NCBI GenBank assembly: GCA_015709315.1
Contig: JACCQI010000008.1
Location: 22,430 to 86,429 of the forward strand
Source of the DNA: Desulfovibrionaceae bacterium
GTDB taxonomy: Bacteria; Desulfobacterota; Desulfovibrionia; Desulfovibrionales; Desulfovibrionaceae
Direction of reading: 5' to 3'
Length of the DNA stretch: 64,000 nucleotides
Shown here: piece after piece, positions 35,590-44,438 of the stretch
How the letters are laid out: each line of letters opens with the position of its first letter
How positions within the stretch are numbered: position 1 is the first letter of the stretch
Program-made: the position numbers and the translations under genes
The notes under the pieces: generated by a model
What the model saw: the letters and a program-made list of their open reading frames with translations, nothing else
What the model was told of the DNA's origin: nothing
The model's database searches: none

Positions 35590-35608
35590 TGGTCGGGATG
35601 AGAGGATT
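35590..35608 (-). other. 3'-terminal 19 bases of a tRNA-Pro gene; left attachment site
   Basis: On the minus strand AATCCTCTCATCCCGACCA is the end of a bacterial tRNA-Pro: part of the T loop, T stem, acceptor strand (G72, discriminator A73) and CCA. Upstream of it (above 35608) the tRNA sequence stops abruptly and unrelated DNA begins. A displaced tRNA 3' tail followed by the old terminator is the classic mark of an integrated element. It shares GAGAGGATT (plus strand) with the right-end fragment. Confidence 0.65.
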
Positions 35609-35690
35609 CTGCACCACTGATTTTACGTCACTGTCCAAACGTCTTAAAATAAAAGGGAAAATTGTATTCGCACGGTTTGCCCTTTTCTCA

Positions 35691-35725
35691 TTTTGACCTA
35701 CCAAATTGGCACCCCTGGGTCAAAA
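35691..35725. repeat. Left-end TTTTGACC sites, candidate integrase arm-type sites
   Basis: CATTTTGACC ends at 35698 and its inverted relative GGGTCAAAAG lies at 35717-35726. The same octamer occurs twice beside the integrase at the other end (63633-63652). Paired arm sites at both ends of an element are expected for a tyrosine recombinase. Confidence 0.45.
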
Positions 35726-35820
35726 GTTTTGAGGGTTGACTTCCACTCGAAAATACGTCGTAGGATTGTTCCAAATTCAAATCGCGTTTGCTTTGAATGA
35801 ACGCGGAAGGAGGGACTTCC

Positions 35821-36033
35821 ATGAGTGAAGTTCGAGAATTGGAAATTGTTGAGTCTGAGTCCCATGACATTGCGCAACCCGACAATGGTGCTTTGGCCCA
35901 AGCTATTGCTGTGAAGCTCGCTGAAATGTTGGCAAGTGCCCCAAGTCATGCTGCCGAGAAGGTCGCGGCAATCGATGTTACGTGCAAACCAGTTGTTTAT
36001 TACGAAACCTCTGTCAGACTCGAATTGAGGTAG
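35821..36033 (+). CDS. Hypothetical protein, 70 residues
   Basis: Small acidic protein (MSEVRELEIVESESHD...) with a predicted helix LAQAIAVKLAEMLAS in the middle. A good AGGAGGG ribosome site precedes the ATG at 35821, which I prefer to an ATG at 35797. It ends five bases before the DUF3987 gene, so the two are probably co-expressed. I do not recognise a family; it may be an accessory or regulatory partner of the downstream replication-type protein. Confidence 0.6.
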   Translation: MSEVRELEIVESESHDIAQPDNGALAQAIAVKLAEMLASAPSHAAEKVAAIDVTCKPVVYYETSVRLELR

Positions 36034-36038
36034 GAGGT

Positions 36039-37853
36039 ATGTCTTCGGATCTGTGGGACGAGGCCATGTCGGCTGAACCCGGAACGAAAAGCGTTGAAAG
36101 GACCGTTGGTCAAATCGGACAAGGAATTCAACAAGGGGGAGAGAGGCAGGGTAGTGCAAAGAGTGTTTTCACTTGGCCACGCGTTGAAAACGAGAGCTCG
36201 AAAGAACAGGAGGTCGAGAACCGTTCGAGCCAGGCAAATCAACTTGTCCCGCAAGGTAATGGGGAAATCATCGACTTTGGAGGAGTGTATAATCAGGCAC
36301 AACAGTTTGAACGTCGTGTTGCAGGTCACAAGTTCGAGAAGAGCTTGAGAACAATGGAAAAAGAAAAGGAACAGTTCAGGAAGGAGGATGCTTTTAATTA
36401 TTTGAAAGAAGAAGCGTATCGTAGGCTCGCGGTGACGCCTGTCCACCCGTTGCCGAAACAACGGACCGTGGACGTCCCGTTCCCCATTCATGTGTTTCGC
36501 GGTGGGGCAGGAAAGTGGATCACTGGTTTTGCCAACGCCTTTGGAGCCCATCAATGCATAGGCGGAGGGATGCTGCTAGGAGGGCTGAGTGTCAGTGCCT
36601 TCGGCAAGTTCAAGGTTGTGAGGCATAATGAGCACAAGGAACTGATGGCCATTTACCAGCTTCTTCGGATGGATTCCGGTAAGGGAAAGAGTCCCATGCA
36701 GGATACGGTTCTGGAGGTGATAAAGCGGATCGAAAAGCGGCTTCAGGATGAGTATTTCGAAGGCGAAGGTAAGCGCAATATCGAGAGGAGGATTCTCACC
36801 AAGCGTATAAGGAAACTGGAAAAGGAGGCCGCCGAGAGTGGCGATTTCGCACCGGTTGTAGAGGAGATTGCAAGAATCGAAATGGCGATGCCTCCCAAGA
36901 GCGCCTTGCCACAGTTGATGACATCGAAGTTCACCCCCGAAGGGCTGGAAAAGGAGGCGGCCAAGCAAGGCGGCAAACTTGCAATTATCGGCACTGAGCT
37001 GGGCTCGTTCAAGAACCTTCCCGCCAATAAGGACGACTTCATTTTGAACGCCTGGAGAGGGGAGACCTTCATAAGTGCCAAGTCAAAAGAACCCGTGCGG
37101 ATTGATAATCCTTCCCTGACTATTTTGCTCGCGACGCAGGAGGAAACCTCTCTCAAACTGTTGGGAGACGAGGCCTTGCAGGAGGACGGCCTTGTTTCCC
37201 GCTTCATGCCTATGACACCCCCGGACTTGCCGCATGTCATTCCGGGAGGCGGCGTTACAACCGAGATGAATCCAGACGACAGCGCGTGGCTGGAGCGTAC
37301 GATCAATGAAATCCATGAAATTGCCCGCAAGATTGATGGGCACCATGAGTTTCGGATTCAGGACGGCGCATTGCGCAACTGGGACGCCTTCTGGAGTTAC
37401 ACCCAGCAACAGGCCAAGGATGAGCGTCTGCCTGCCGTATTGCGCTACTGGTATCGCAAGTTGGCCGGAACAGCCCTGCGTATTTCGGGTTTTCTCCACT
37501 TACTTCGCTGTCTTGAAGAGAACCTTCCCTTGGATACCGAGATTGATCAGCAAGCCATTGATGGCGGGATAGAACTCGCACGGTTCTACGAAGCGCATGC
37601 CCGTGTGACGTTCGACATTGAGAGCAATGAAGTGCTGCGCCTCGCCAACAGGTTCCTCGTACGGATCAGGGAGGGAGAATCGCTTGAGTTCACAATGCGA
37701 GATGTCTACCACCCTGAGCATGTTAAGGCCGATGACGCCAAAAAGGTGTTCCGTTTTCTCGCTGAACATGGATACGTGGTCCTGCTGCGAAAAGGGAAGT
37801 CGGACATCTGCCTCGCCAATTCCCGCCTATGGGAGCTGCCTATGGAAAAATAG
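36039..37853 (+). CDS. DUF3987 (YfjI-like) protein
   Basis: 604 residues. After about 130 residues of low-complexity, charged sequence comes a DUF3987 region: VDVPFPIHVFRGGAGKWITG, then LLRMDSGKGKSPMQDTVLE, then KLAIIGTELGSF and TILLATQEETSLKLLG, VSRFMPMTP. This family resembles the helicase/primase-type ATPases of phages and integrative elements and is probably used in replication of the excised element. The C-terminus (FTMRDVYHPEHVKADDAKKV) looks like a winged helix, as in primase-linked proteins. ATG at 36039 with TAGGAGG. It converges on the Gp2-like gene. Confidence 0.75.
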   Translation: MSSDLWDEAMSAEPGTKSVERTVGQIGQGIQQGGERQGSAKSVFTWPRVENESSKEQEVENRSSQANQLVPQGNGEIIDFGGVYNQAQQFERRVAGHKFEKSLRTMEKEKEQFRKEDAFNYLKEEAYRRLAVTPVHPLPKQRTVDVPFPIHVFRGGAGKWITGFANAFGAHQCIGGGMLLGGLSVSAFGKFKVVRHNEHKELMAIYQLLRMDSGKGKSPMQDTVLEVIKRIEKRLQDEYFEGEGKRNIERRILTKRIRKLEKEAAESGDFAPVVEEIARIEMAMPPKSALPQLMTSKFTPEGLEKEAAKQGGKLAIIGTELGSFKNLPANKDDFILNAWRGETFISAKSKEPVRIDNPSLTILLATQEETSLKLLGDEALQEDGLVSRFMPMTPPDLPHVIPGGGVTTEMNPDDSAWLERTINEIHEIARKIDGHHEFRIQDGALRNWDAFWSYTQQQAKDERLPAVLRYWYRKLAGTALRISGFLHLLRCLEENLPLDTEIDQQAIDGGIELARFYEAHARVTFDIESNEVLRLANRFLVRIREGESLEFTMRDVYHPEHVKADDAKKVFRFLAEHGYVVLLRKGKSDICLANSRLWELPMEK

Positions 37854-37865
37854 AACCTCACCCCT

Positions 37866-37895
37866 GTGACAATAGTGACGAATCACTATTGTCAC
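37866..37895. repeat. Perfect 13-bp hairpin between convergent replication genes
   Basis: GTGACAATAGTGA (37866-37878) and TCACTATTGTCAC (37883-37895) around a CGAA loop. There is no T run on either strand. It may end transcription in both directions, but a stable stem beside a Gp2/Rep-like gene could also be a nicking or replication-origin structure. Confidence 0.55.
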
Positions 37896-37993
37896 GCGGT
37901 CAGCTCCATACAATGACACGAAAACGGGCAGGCATAGCGGACACCATGTAAATCCCTCCCAGGAAGAGATGGCCGTTATACCTGCCCTTGGGG

Positions 37994-38584
37994 CTATCGT
38001 TTTTTCACTCTGGTCCCACCGTGTTCATGCTGGCGATCAGGCGTATTCCCTCTGTCTCGTTCCTTGGCCAGATAGCTCGTGCGATGAATCCAATCGTCTT
38101 TGACCTGCTTGAAGTCGGAATCGTTGCGCCTCATCCGGTACGTGCCTTCACAAATGAATATCCGGGAGTTGTCCTCACCTGCCTGCCGCTTCCAGTTCTC
38201 CTTGAGCTTGTCCACGACTTTGCCGGGTGCCATGAGCTTGTTCCCGTCCACCATGACAGCCACATGACCATGAGGGAGAGTCTGTTTACTTTCTTCCTGT
38301 CTCCAACTGAAGCTGGTGTCGATTCCCTTTCTGTCAAAGTATCTTTTCGTTCTTGCTATGGTGTTGGAGATATCCTGAATGCTTTTCTTGCTTGCGACTG
38401 GAGACCGATAGTCAAGGTCAATTCGGAATCCAAGCACCTTGTTGTGTCTCCCTGTCATATCTTCTGTCCGCTCGATATGTCGATCAAGTATCTCAGTGTC
38501 ACATCCTTTATTGGTCTCTTCGTCCGTCATGATGGGATAGCCTTTGTAATTGTCTTCGTATGTAACCTGCATTTGTTTATTCAC
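37994..38584 (-). CDS. Inovirus Gp2-like (YagK/YfjJ-domain) protein
   Basis: 196 residues. The central part fits the inovirus-type Gp2/YagK-YfjJ domain: FRIDLDYRS near the N-terminus, then DTSFSWRQEE, LPHGHVAVMVDGNKLM and LKENWKRQAG. The domain is common in phage satellites and integrative elements and is related to replication-initiation proteins; HGH may contribute to metal binding. The last 30 residues are highly charged. The gene is transcribed leftward, convergent with the DUF3987 gene and divergent from the ERF gene. Confidence 0.68.
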   Translation of the reverse strand: MNKQMQVTYEDNYKGYPIMTDEETNKGCDTEILDRHIERTEDMTGRHNKVLGFRIDLDYRSPVASKKSIQDISNTIARTKRYFDRKGIDTSFSWRQEESKQTLPHGHVAVMVDGNKLMAPGKVVDKLKENWKRQAGEDNSRIFICEGTYRMRRNDSDFKQVKDDWIHRTSYLAKERDRGNTPDRQHEHGGTRVKKR

Positions 38585-38922
38585 TTTGTTTGTAATAATA
38601 GTCTTCGTATATATAACTAAAGATCTAATATGATGATACTATTACCATGCCTAGAGGATCGGTGTGCTTCATGTGTAACGCATCTCCAGTTTTTAGGTTT
38701 GGTAAGAACTTTTCTTCGTCATATTATAGATGACCAATTTATCTTCGAACTTCGTTTTTTTGAGACTAACTGTGGATTGCAACAATGATGCTGTTCAATT
38801 AAAAAACAGGTATATATTACTACCGTGAAGGTTCGTTCTTTTTGATTCTGAACGACGAACAAGCACATGCCTCTGCGCCGCATCCTGCGACACAGGGGCT
38901 TTTACTTTCACGGAGGTAATCA
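38585..38922. other. AT-rich divergent intergenic region
   Basis: 338 bases between the Gp2-like gene and the ERF gene, much richer in A/T than its flanks, with several T runs and a GTTCGT...ACGAAC inverted repeat (38831-38860). It must hold promoters for both directions and is a plausible site for a replication origin or regulator binding; nothing in it is certain. Confidence 0.4.
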
Positions 38923-39603
38923 ATGGAACATCAAATGAGCTCTCCGGATATCACGGAGCTGGCAGGAGCCATGATTCAGGTACAGCAGACGCTTTCACCG
39001 GCACTCAAGGATGCAGAGAACACGTTCACCAATAGCCGGTACGCCACGTTGCATTCAGTGATGAACGCATGCCGGGAGGCGCTCCTCGCACACGGCATCT
39101 GGCTGACGCAGTATCCCGTGTCGGTGGAGGCAAATCAGCTCGGCCTCGTCACCAAGATTGTCCATGCAGAGACGGGTGAATGGCAGGCTTCGTTATTGAC
39201 CATGCCGCTGCCGAAGAACGATCCACAGGGGTACGGATCTGCCATGACCTACGCCCGTCGGTACGGATTGTCCGCATTGATTGGCATCGTGACGGAAAGT
39301 GATGATGACGGCGAAATAGCATCTCATCAAAACGTTTCGAATAACACCGGCTTTTCGCCCCGTAATAACGGGATGAATTCAAGCTCCCAACGGCCCAAGT
39401 CACTATCCAAGGGGGATAGTACAGGAGTGACAAACCTACCCCGTCTTGACGGTGTTCAGTACCGAAAAGGTACGGCCAACGATGGCAAGCAGTGTGTGCT
39501 GGCGACCGGCGACACCCATTCTAAAAAGGAATTCCTGCGTAAGGCCGGGTTCCGTTGGGATGGCACTCGCAAGGTCTGGTGGAGGTACGCTGATGCAGCA
39601 TGA
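38923..39603 (+). CDS. ERF-family single-strand annealing recombinase
   Basis: 226 residues. The N-terminal 130 residues match the ERF fold: ITELAGAMIQVQQTLSPALKDAEN, SRYATLHSVMNACREALLAHGIWLTQ... and PKNDPQGYGSAMTYARRYGL, the most conserved stretch. ERF proteins bind and anneal single-stranded DNA, like Redbeta or RecT. The C-terminal KEFLRKAGFRWDGTRKVWW unit is a small domain often attached to phage DNA enzymes. GGAGG precedes the ATG. It overlaps the nuclease gene by 11 bases, giving a classic annealase plus exonuclease pair. Confidence 0.85.
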   Translation: MEHQMSSPDITELAGAMIQVQQTLSPALKDAENTFTNSRYATLHSVMNACREALLAHGIWLTQYPVSVEANQLGLVTKIVHAETGEWQASLLTMPLPKNDPQGYGSAMTYARRYGLSALIGIVTESDDDGEIASHQNVSNNTGFSPRNNGMNSSSQRPKSLSKGDSTGVTNLPRLDGVQYRKGTANDGKQCVLATGDTHSKKEFLRKAGFRWDGTRKVWWRYADAA

Positions 39604-40810
39604 CGACACCAAAGCACACGGTTTGTTGCGGCTTCTTACCCAGGGACTTCTGACACACGCTGAACACAAGACAGCCAATGAGCTTGGTGATCGCAGTCTG
39701 TACATAGGCATGTCCGACATCGGCAAAGGCATGGAATGCACGCGGGCAGCCGTGGCGAGTAAGCTTGGCATGTCTGCAATTCCCGCTGCAAGCGGCGTGG
39801 GTGATCTTGCTTTGGATGACCTTACCCACACTCTCGGTCGGCAGGTCATTTTACAACGTGGACACTGGCAGGAGCACGGCATTGAGCGGGCTCTCACTGC
39901 CACCGGCGTTAAACTGGTGCCGCAGCTTGAAATCAGCATTGAGCATAGCGGTGTGCCCATAAAGGCGCACCTGGACTTCACCCTGATCTGGGGCGGGCAA
40001 CGACCTGCTGTGCGGATTCTGGAACTCAAGAGCAATGAGCGCATTCCGGATTCGCTGTACGCATCCTACGAGGCGCAACTCTACGGTCAGGTGGGGCTAC
40101 TCAAGGCCTGCTGGGGTGAGTCCTGTTTTTCCGTCCCTGAAACGGAGCTGCAAGCGGTCACGTTTCCGCAGGCGGCATTGGCTTTATTTGGTGTAGGACT
40201 CCCCGACTCCCCGGACAACGTGGATATTGAAGCGTGGGTGCTCTCCATCTCTCTGTCCGAGGTCAGGCCATTTGGTCCATATATGCCGGAGGAGGGCATG
40301 CTTGATGTCTGCCTGCAAACGGCGGTTGCAATTTGGCGCGCTGCTGAAGACGTGCGTTCCGGCAATCTGGCGTTGAACGACCTCGACTACTGCAGGGGAT
40401 TCCATCCCTTGTGCGACTGGTGCGACGTCAACGCAGACTGTCCGAAGTTTCAGGCCATGAACATCCCATCGGATTCCGCTTGCGGTCTGGAACTGGAAGA
40501 GCTTGCCATGCTCAAGGAGAGAAAGGCGACTTTGGAAGGGCGTATCGCCGAGGCCGAGGAGCGCATCAAGCAAACATATCGCCTTGTGGGCGGGCAGGAT
40601 TGGCTTTCGAATGGAGATCATCGTTTCCGGGTTGCAAACGTAGCAGGTCGAAGGACGCTTGATCGTTCTCTCGTGGTGGACAAGCTGACCGTACTGATTG
40701 GCGATGACCGCAAGGCGCAGAAGGCTTTGGAACAATGCGAAAAGGCTGGCAACCCGCATGAGCGGCTTTATGTCAGCAAGATAAAGAGGCCGCTGAAGTC
40801 GGCGGCATAG
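39593..40810 (+). CDS. PD-(D/E)XK nuclease, Cas4/RecB-like
   Basis: 405 residues. The nuclease core lies at about residues 85-200, with the catalytic pattern HLDFTLIW (Asp) followed by ILELKS (ExK). Near residue 310-325 the cluster CDWCDVNADCP resembles the Fe-S Cys set of Cas4/AddB-type nucleases. A C-terminal coiled-coil (LEELAMLKERKATLEGRIAE) follows. It probably resects DNA for the ERF annealase, with which its start overlaps. I use the ATG at 39593 (GGAGG upstream); the open frame before it runs within the ERF gene. No CRISPR array or cas1/cas2 is present, so it is not a CRISPR Cas4. Confidence 0.75.
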   Translation: MQHDDTKAHGLLRLLTQGLLTHAEHKTANELGDRSLYIGMSDIGKGMECTRAAVASKLGMSAIPAASGVGDLALDDLTHTLGRQVILQRGHWQEHGIERALTATGVKLVPQLEISIEHSGVPIKAHLDFTLIWGGQRPAVRILELKSNERIPDSLYASYEAQLYGQVGLLKACWGESCFSVPETELQAVTFPQAALALFGVGLPDSPDNVDIEAWVLSISLSEVRPFGPYMPEEGMLDVCLQTAVAIWRAAEDVRSGNLALNDLDYCRGFHPLCDWCDVNADCPKFQAMNIPSDSACGLELEELAMLKERKATLEGRIAEAEERIKQTYRLVGGQDWLSNGDHRFRVANVAGRRTLDRSLVVDKLTVLIGDDRKAQKALEQCEKAGNPHERLYVSKIKRPLKSAA

Positions 40811-40834
40811 AACGCTTAATACGAAATTGAGAAG

Positions 40835-40871
40835 GGCGCACCTCTACGGAGGCTGCGCCTTTTTTGTTTTT
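40835..40871 (+). terminator. Terminator between nuclease and MoxR-like genes
   Basis: GGCGCACCTC and GAGGCTGCGCC (40835-40859) form a stem with one bulge and a TACG loop, followed by TTTTTTGTTTTT. The ribosome site of the next gene begins directly after the T run, so the downstream trio depends on read-through or on an unseen promoter. Confidence 0.75.
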
Positions 40872-40884
40872 AAGGAGGAATACT

Positions 40885-41868
40885 GTGAGCGATATATTGA
40901 AAGAATTACAAGCCCTGCAACCCGCCGAGCATGACGCTGGCAAGGTGTTCAGCGGCAAGAAGTCAAAACGAATAGTCCAGGGCTTTGAAAGCCCGTCATC
41001 ATTCACCCCTGATCTGAATCCGGAATACTTGTTCCATGACTCCAGTCGCGATGCCGTGGTCTGGTTTATGGACTCATCCGATCCGCTCTATGTGTTCGGT
41101 CCTGCCGGATCGGGAAAGACCAGCCTCATCAAGCAGCTTGCCGCCAAGCTCAACTATCCGGTTTTTGACCTCACCGGGCATGGGCGTCTGGAATTTCCTG
41201 ACATGGTCGGTCATCTGACTGTGGAAGACTCCAACATGTCCTTCCAGTACGGCCCGCTTGCACTCGCAATGAAGTTCGGCGGCTTGTTCCTGCTCAATGA
41301 GATTGATCTGCTTGACCCGGCGACGGCGGCGGGCCTGAACGGCGTCCTGGACGGTGATCCTTTGTGCATCCCGGAAAATGGCGGCGAGGTCATCAAACCT
41401 CATCCGCTGTTCCGATTCGCGGCCACGGCCAATACGAACGGTGGGGCTGACGAGACAGGGCTTTACCAAGGAGCTCTTCGTCAAAACCTTGCCTTTATGG
41501 ACAGGTTTTGGCTTTGCGAAATTGGTTACCCCAAGCCCAAGGCAGAGCGTGAATTGTTGCATCGCAAGGTCTCAGGGCTTCCCAAAGAGGTGCGTATGAA
41601 AATGGTGGAGTTTGCCAATGAGGTGCGGAAGCTCTTTATGGGTGAAGCTGACGGCAACTTCCGTGACACCATTGAGGTGACGTTTTCGACGCGTACCCTG
41701 ATTCGTTGGGCTGATCTCACAGTCCGATTCCAACCATTAGCCCGACAGGGCATCCAACCAGTGACGTATGCGCTTGATCGCGCTCTCGCCTACCGCGCCA
41801 GCCCGGAAACAAGGTCCGTGCTGCATGAGTTGGCGCAACGCATCTTCCCACAAGAAACCAAGGAGTAA
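40885..41868 (+). CDS. MoxR/CobS-like AAA+ ATPase
   Basis: 327 residues. Walker A is GPAGSGKTS (about residues 73-81), Walker B LFLLNEIDLLD, and sensor/arginine regions lie in RFAATANTNGGADE and LRQNLAFMDRF. The layout resembles CobS and MoxR chaperone ATPases, which remodel partner proteins together with a VWA protein. GTG start with AAGGAGGAA. It is followed after two bases by a DUF3150 gene and then by a VWA gene, the expected partner. The role in the element is unknown; cobalamin synthesis is unlikely, since no other cob genes are present. Confidence 0.82.
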   Translation: MSDILKELQALQPAEHDAGKVFSGKKSKRIVQGFESPSSFTPDLNPEYLFHDSSRDAVVWFMDSSDPLYVFGPAGSGKTSLIKQLAAKLNYPVFDLTGHGRLEFPDMVGHLTVEDSNMSFQYGPLALAMKFGGLFLLNEIDLLDPATAAGLNGVLDGDPLCIPENGGEVIKPHPLFRFAATANTNGGADETGLYQGALRQNLAFMDRFWLCEIGYPKPKAERELLHRKVSGLPKEVRMKMVEFANEVRKLFMGEADGNFRDTIEVTFSTRTLIRWADLTVRFQPLARQGIQPVTYALDRALAYRASPETRSVLHELAQRIFPQETKE

Positions 41869-41870
41869 TC

Positions 41871-42839
41871 ATGGATACTCATACTGATATCACTGTGCTC
41901 GACAACCTCATGGCCCTGAACCTTGACGTGAACATCTGGACAGCACGGAAAAAATTGACGCCTGCCGATTTCGGAGGCGCGGAACTGCCGCCCGGTGAGC
42001 TTGCATCGCTTGGGAGCAAGAAGGTCTGCGACCCCAAGGAATTGCGTGTCTTTGGAACGCTCAAGGCGCGCGCCGTGAACCTGTTGGACCGGACCGGCGT
42101 CCGTTTCCTCGGCGGCTGGGCCATCCCGGAGACCATAGCTGACGATGTGGTCGCGGAACTCACTCTTATTCGGGATGACTTCCTAGCCGCAAAGCAGCAA
42201 TTCCTCAGCCGCTACGACGAGGCTGTACGCGATTGGATAAACCAACATCCCGGATGGGAACAGTTGATTGGCCGGTCCACGGTCAGTGCGGATTATGTCC
42301 GCAGCCGCATCGGTTTCAAGTGGCAGCTCTTCAAATTGTTGCCGCCCACGGATGACGCCGTACACCAGGGATTGCAGGATGAAATCAAAGAGCTTGGAGG
42401 AACGCTCTTCGGCGAAGTGGCCAAAGCGGCAACTGACGCCTGGAATCGCTGTTTCGAAGGCAAGGACAAGGTCACGCATAAGGCGCTGTCTCCGTTGCGT
42501 TCTATTCACAAGAAGTTGGCCGGATTGAGCTTTGTCGAGCCCCGTGTTGTGCCGGTGGTCGATCTGCTGGATACGGCTTTTGGCCGCATTCCCAAGCGCG
42601 GCTATATTCGCGGCAGTGAGCTGGTCATGCTTCAGGGCGTGGTCTCAATGCTTCGTGACCCTGCAACGCTGGTTGCGCATGGTCAGAAGATCCTTGAAGG
42701 CAAAGACGCAGGCGATATCCTGGCCGGTCTGGTTGCGGACGCGATTCCGCCGATGCCGGAGGATAAGCCAGTGGCAAGAGTCAAACATGTCGCCGATCCC
42801 GTGCCACAGCACGCCATCGATAGCCACGGACTCTGGTGA
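41871..42839 (+). CDS. DUF3150 protein
   Basis: 322 residues, mostly helical. The N-terminal LNLDVNIWTARKKLTPADFG block is the DUF3150 signature. No catalytic motif is seen. It sits between a MoxR-like ATPase and a VWA protein, an order known from phages and integrative elements, so it may be an adaptor or substrate of that pair. It overlaps the VWA gene in a GTGA junction. Confidence 0.78.
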   Translation: MDTHTDITVLDNLMALNLDVNIWTARKKLTPADFGGAELPPGELASLGSKKVCDPKELRVFGTLKARAVNLLDRTGVRFLGGWAIPETIADDVVAELTLIRDDFLAAKQQFLSRYDEAVRDWINQHPGWEQLIGRSTVSADYVRSRIGFKWQLFKLLPPTDDAVHQGLQDEIKELGGTLFGEVAKAATDAWNRCFEGKDKVTHKALSPLRSIHKKLAGLSFVEPRVVPVVDLLDTAFGRIPKRGYIRGSELVMLQGVVSMLRDPATLVAHGQKILEGKDAGDILAGLVADAIPPMPEDKPVARVKHVADPVPQHAIDSHGLW

Positions 42840-44416
42840 TCGTCATGACGAAAAATCTCATCATGAAATCACTGCCTATGGTGGCGTCGGTCCTCGGTCG
42901 TAAGTACGGAGTAAAAGTCGAAATTGGTGGCGAGGGAGCGTATACGGATGGCAACACCATCCACCTGCCTGCGCTCCCTTTGGATTGTGACGAGACTCTC
43001 ATCGGCATGGCTCGTGGTTTTTTGGACCATGAGGCTGCTCATATCCGGGCAACCCGATTCGATTTGCTTTTGGCCGCGAACCTGACCCCACTCGAAAAAC
43101 ATGTATGGAATACCTTTGAAGACTGGCGCGTCGAACACCGGTTGGCTCGGTTGTTCCCTGGATGTCGTACGAACTTCAACTGGCTGATCCAGCATCTGTT
43201 CGGCAATGACACCGAAAAAGCAACTGATCCGGCCATGGCCATTCTCAATTGGCTATTGCTGTCGGTTCGATCTTGGGACGTACCTTCGTTGAGCGGACAG
43301 CGTGATCAAGTCGGGGCATTTGTCGAAGCGGAGTATCCCGGTCTCATTGCAAGGCTGAATTTGGTCCTGCAAAAGGTCCATGCCTGCTGCGAATCGACGC
43401 AGGAGTGCATTCTCTATGCTCAGGAGGTCGTTTCCATCCTTAAGGAGAAATCGCTTCCCAAACCTCAGTTAAATGGGAGCCTGAAGGCAGAGGAAACAGC
43501 TAAAAACGGATTGCCTGATGGGTATCCTTCGGTGACTTCTCAACACCGTTTGGAGAAGCTCATTGAGGCCCAACAAGACGATTTGCCATACGATTTGGGT
43601 GAAGAGCTCGCTGCGAATCTGCGAAAGGAAACACCACAGGATCAAAGCGAAGCTCTTCGAGTGGCTCAGATAGGTACCAAGGTCGCCAAGCCTATTCCTC
43701 CGGAAGACGAGGCCGTCACAAAACAAGCCTCACGCGCCTTGCGGACTCAGCTTCAAGGGCTGATGCAATCGTCCGTGTTGACCCGAAACACGGTCGGACG
43801 GCACGGGCAGTTGGATGCACGCCAACTGCACAGGCTGGCGGTTGCTAACCCCCGTGTGTTTACGCGGAAGGGCAGGAAAGTTGCCGTCAATACGGCAGTC
43901 CACATCCTGCTCGACTGCTCAGGCTCGATGCGACGACGGATCAAGCTGACAACGCAGGTGTGTCATGCCGTGGCCACGGCACTGAATTCCATCAACGGAA
44001 TTAATGTCGGCGTAACGGCATTTCCTGCCGGAGTTCCGCTTGGTGACGACAAAAGCAAGGGGCCGACCGTGTGCCCGATACTGGAGCACGGTGACCGCAT
44101 GCATAGCGATTTTGCCGTAACCGCCACCGGTTGCACCCCGCTGGGTGAATCTCTCTGGTGGGTGTTGCAGCAGTTGCAAAGCCTATTAGAGTCCAGAAAG
44201 ATCGTTCTGATCCTGACGGACGGCGATCCTGATTCGTCCAACGTAGCGCTTGAAGCCATTAAGGACGGCAAACGTTTTGGCGTTGAAATCTACGGCCTGG
44301 GCATCATGTCCGAGGCCATCACCAAACTGCTCCCACATCACAGCCGCACCATAAATGATCTGTCCGAACTGGCTCCCGCCATGTTCGGCCTGCTTCGTGG
44401 TGCGCTGATTAAATAA
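42836..44416 (+). CDS. CobT-like VWA-domain protein
   Basis: 526 residues. The C-terminal VWA domain (about 355-526) has a complete MIDAS: DCSGSM, the Thr in ATGCTPLGES and TDGDPDSS. The N-terminal region has HEAAH in RGFLDHEAAHIRATRF followed by FEDWRVEHRL, which looks like a zinc-metallopeptidase-type site, as seen in some CobT/VWA proteins. It is the predicted partner of the MoxR-like ATPase. The GTG at 42836 overlaps the DUF3150 stop; an ATG at 42845 is the alternative. Function unknown. Confidence 0.82.
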   Translation: MIVMTKNLIMKSLPMVASVLGRKYGVKVEIGGEGAYTDGNTIHLPALPLDCDETLIGMARGFLDHEAAHIRATRFDLLLAANLTPLEKHVWNTFEDWRVEHRLARLFPGCRTNFNWLIQHLFGNDTEKATDPAMAILNWLLLSVRSWDVPSLSGQRDQVGAFVEAEYPGLIARLNLVLQKVHACCESTQECILYAQEVVSILKEKSLPKPQLNGSLKAEETAKNGLPDGYPSVTSQHRLEKLIEAQQDDLPYDLGEELAANLRKETPQDQSEALRVAQIGTKVAKPIPPEDEAVTKQASRALRTQLQGLMQSSVLTRNTVGRHGQLDARQLHRLAVANPRVFTRKGRKVAVNTAVHILLDCSGSMRRRIKLTTQVCHAVATALNSINGINVGVTAFPAGVPLGDDKSKGPTVCPILEHGDRMHSDFAVTATGCTPLGESLWWVLQQLQSLLESRKIVLILTDGDPDSSNVALEAIKDGKRFGVEIYGLGIMSEAITKLLPHHSRTINDLSELAPAMFGLLRGALIK

Positions 44417-44438
44417 CTGGAAAAATTCCGAGGAAAAT

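Noticed and set aside
39593..40810. Cas4 of a CRISPR system
   Set aside because: No cas1, cas2 or repeat-spacer array occurs in the window; the gene is paired with an ERF annealase, which fits phage-type recombination.
40885..44416. Cobaltochelatase CobS/CobT for cobalamin synthesis
   Set aside because: CobN and other cob genes are absent and the genes lie in a mobile element with DUF3150 between them; the similarity is to the general MoxR/VWA design.
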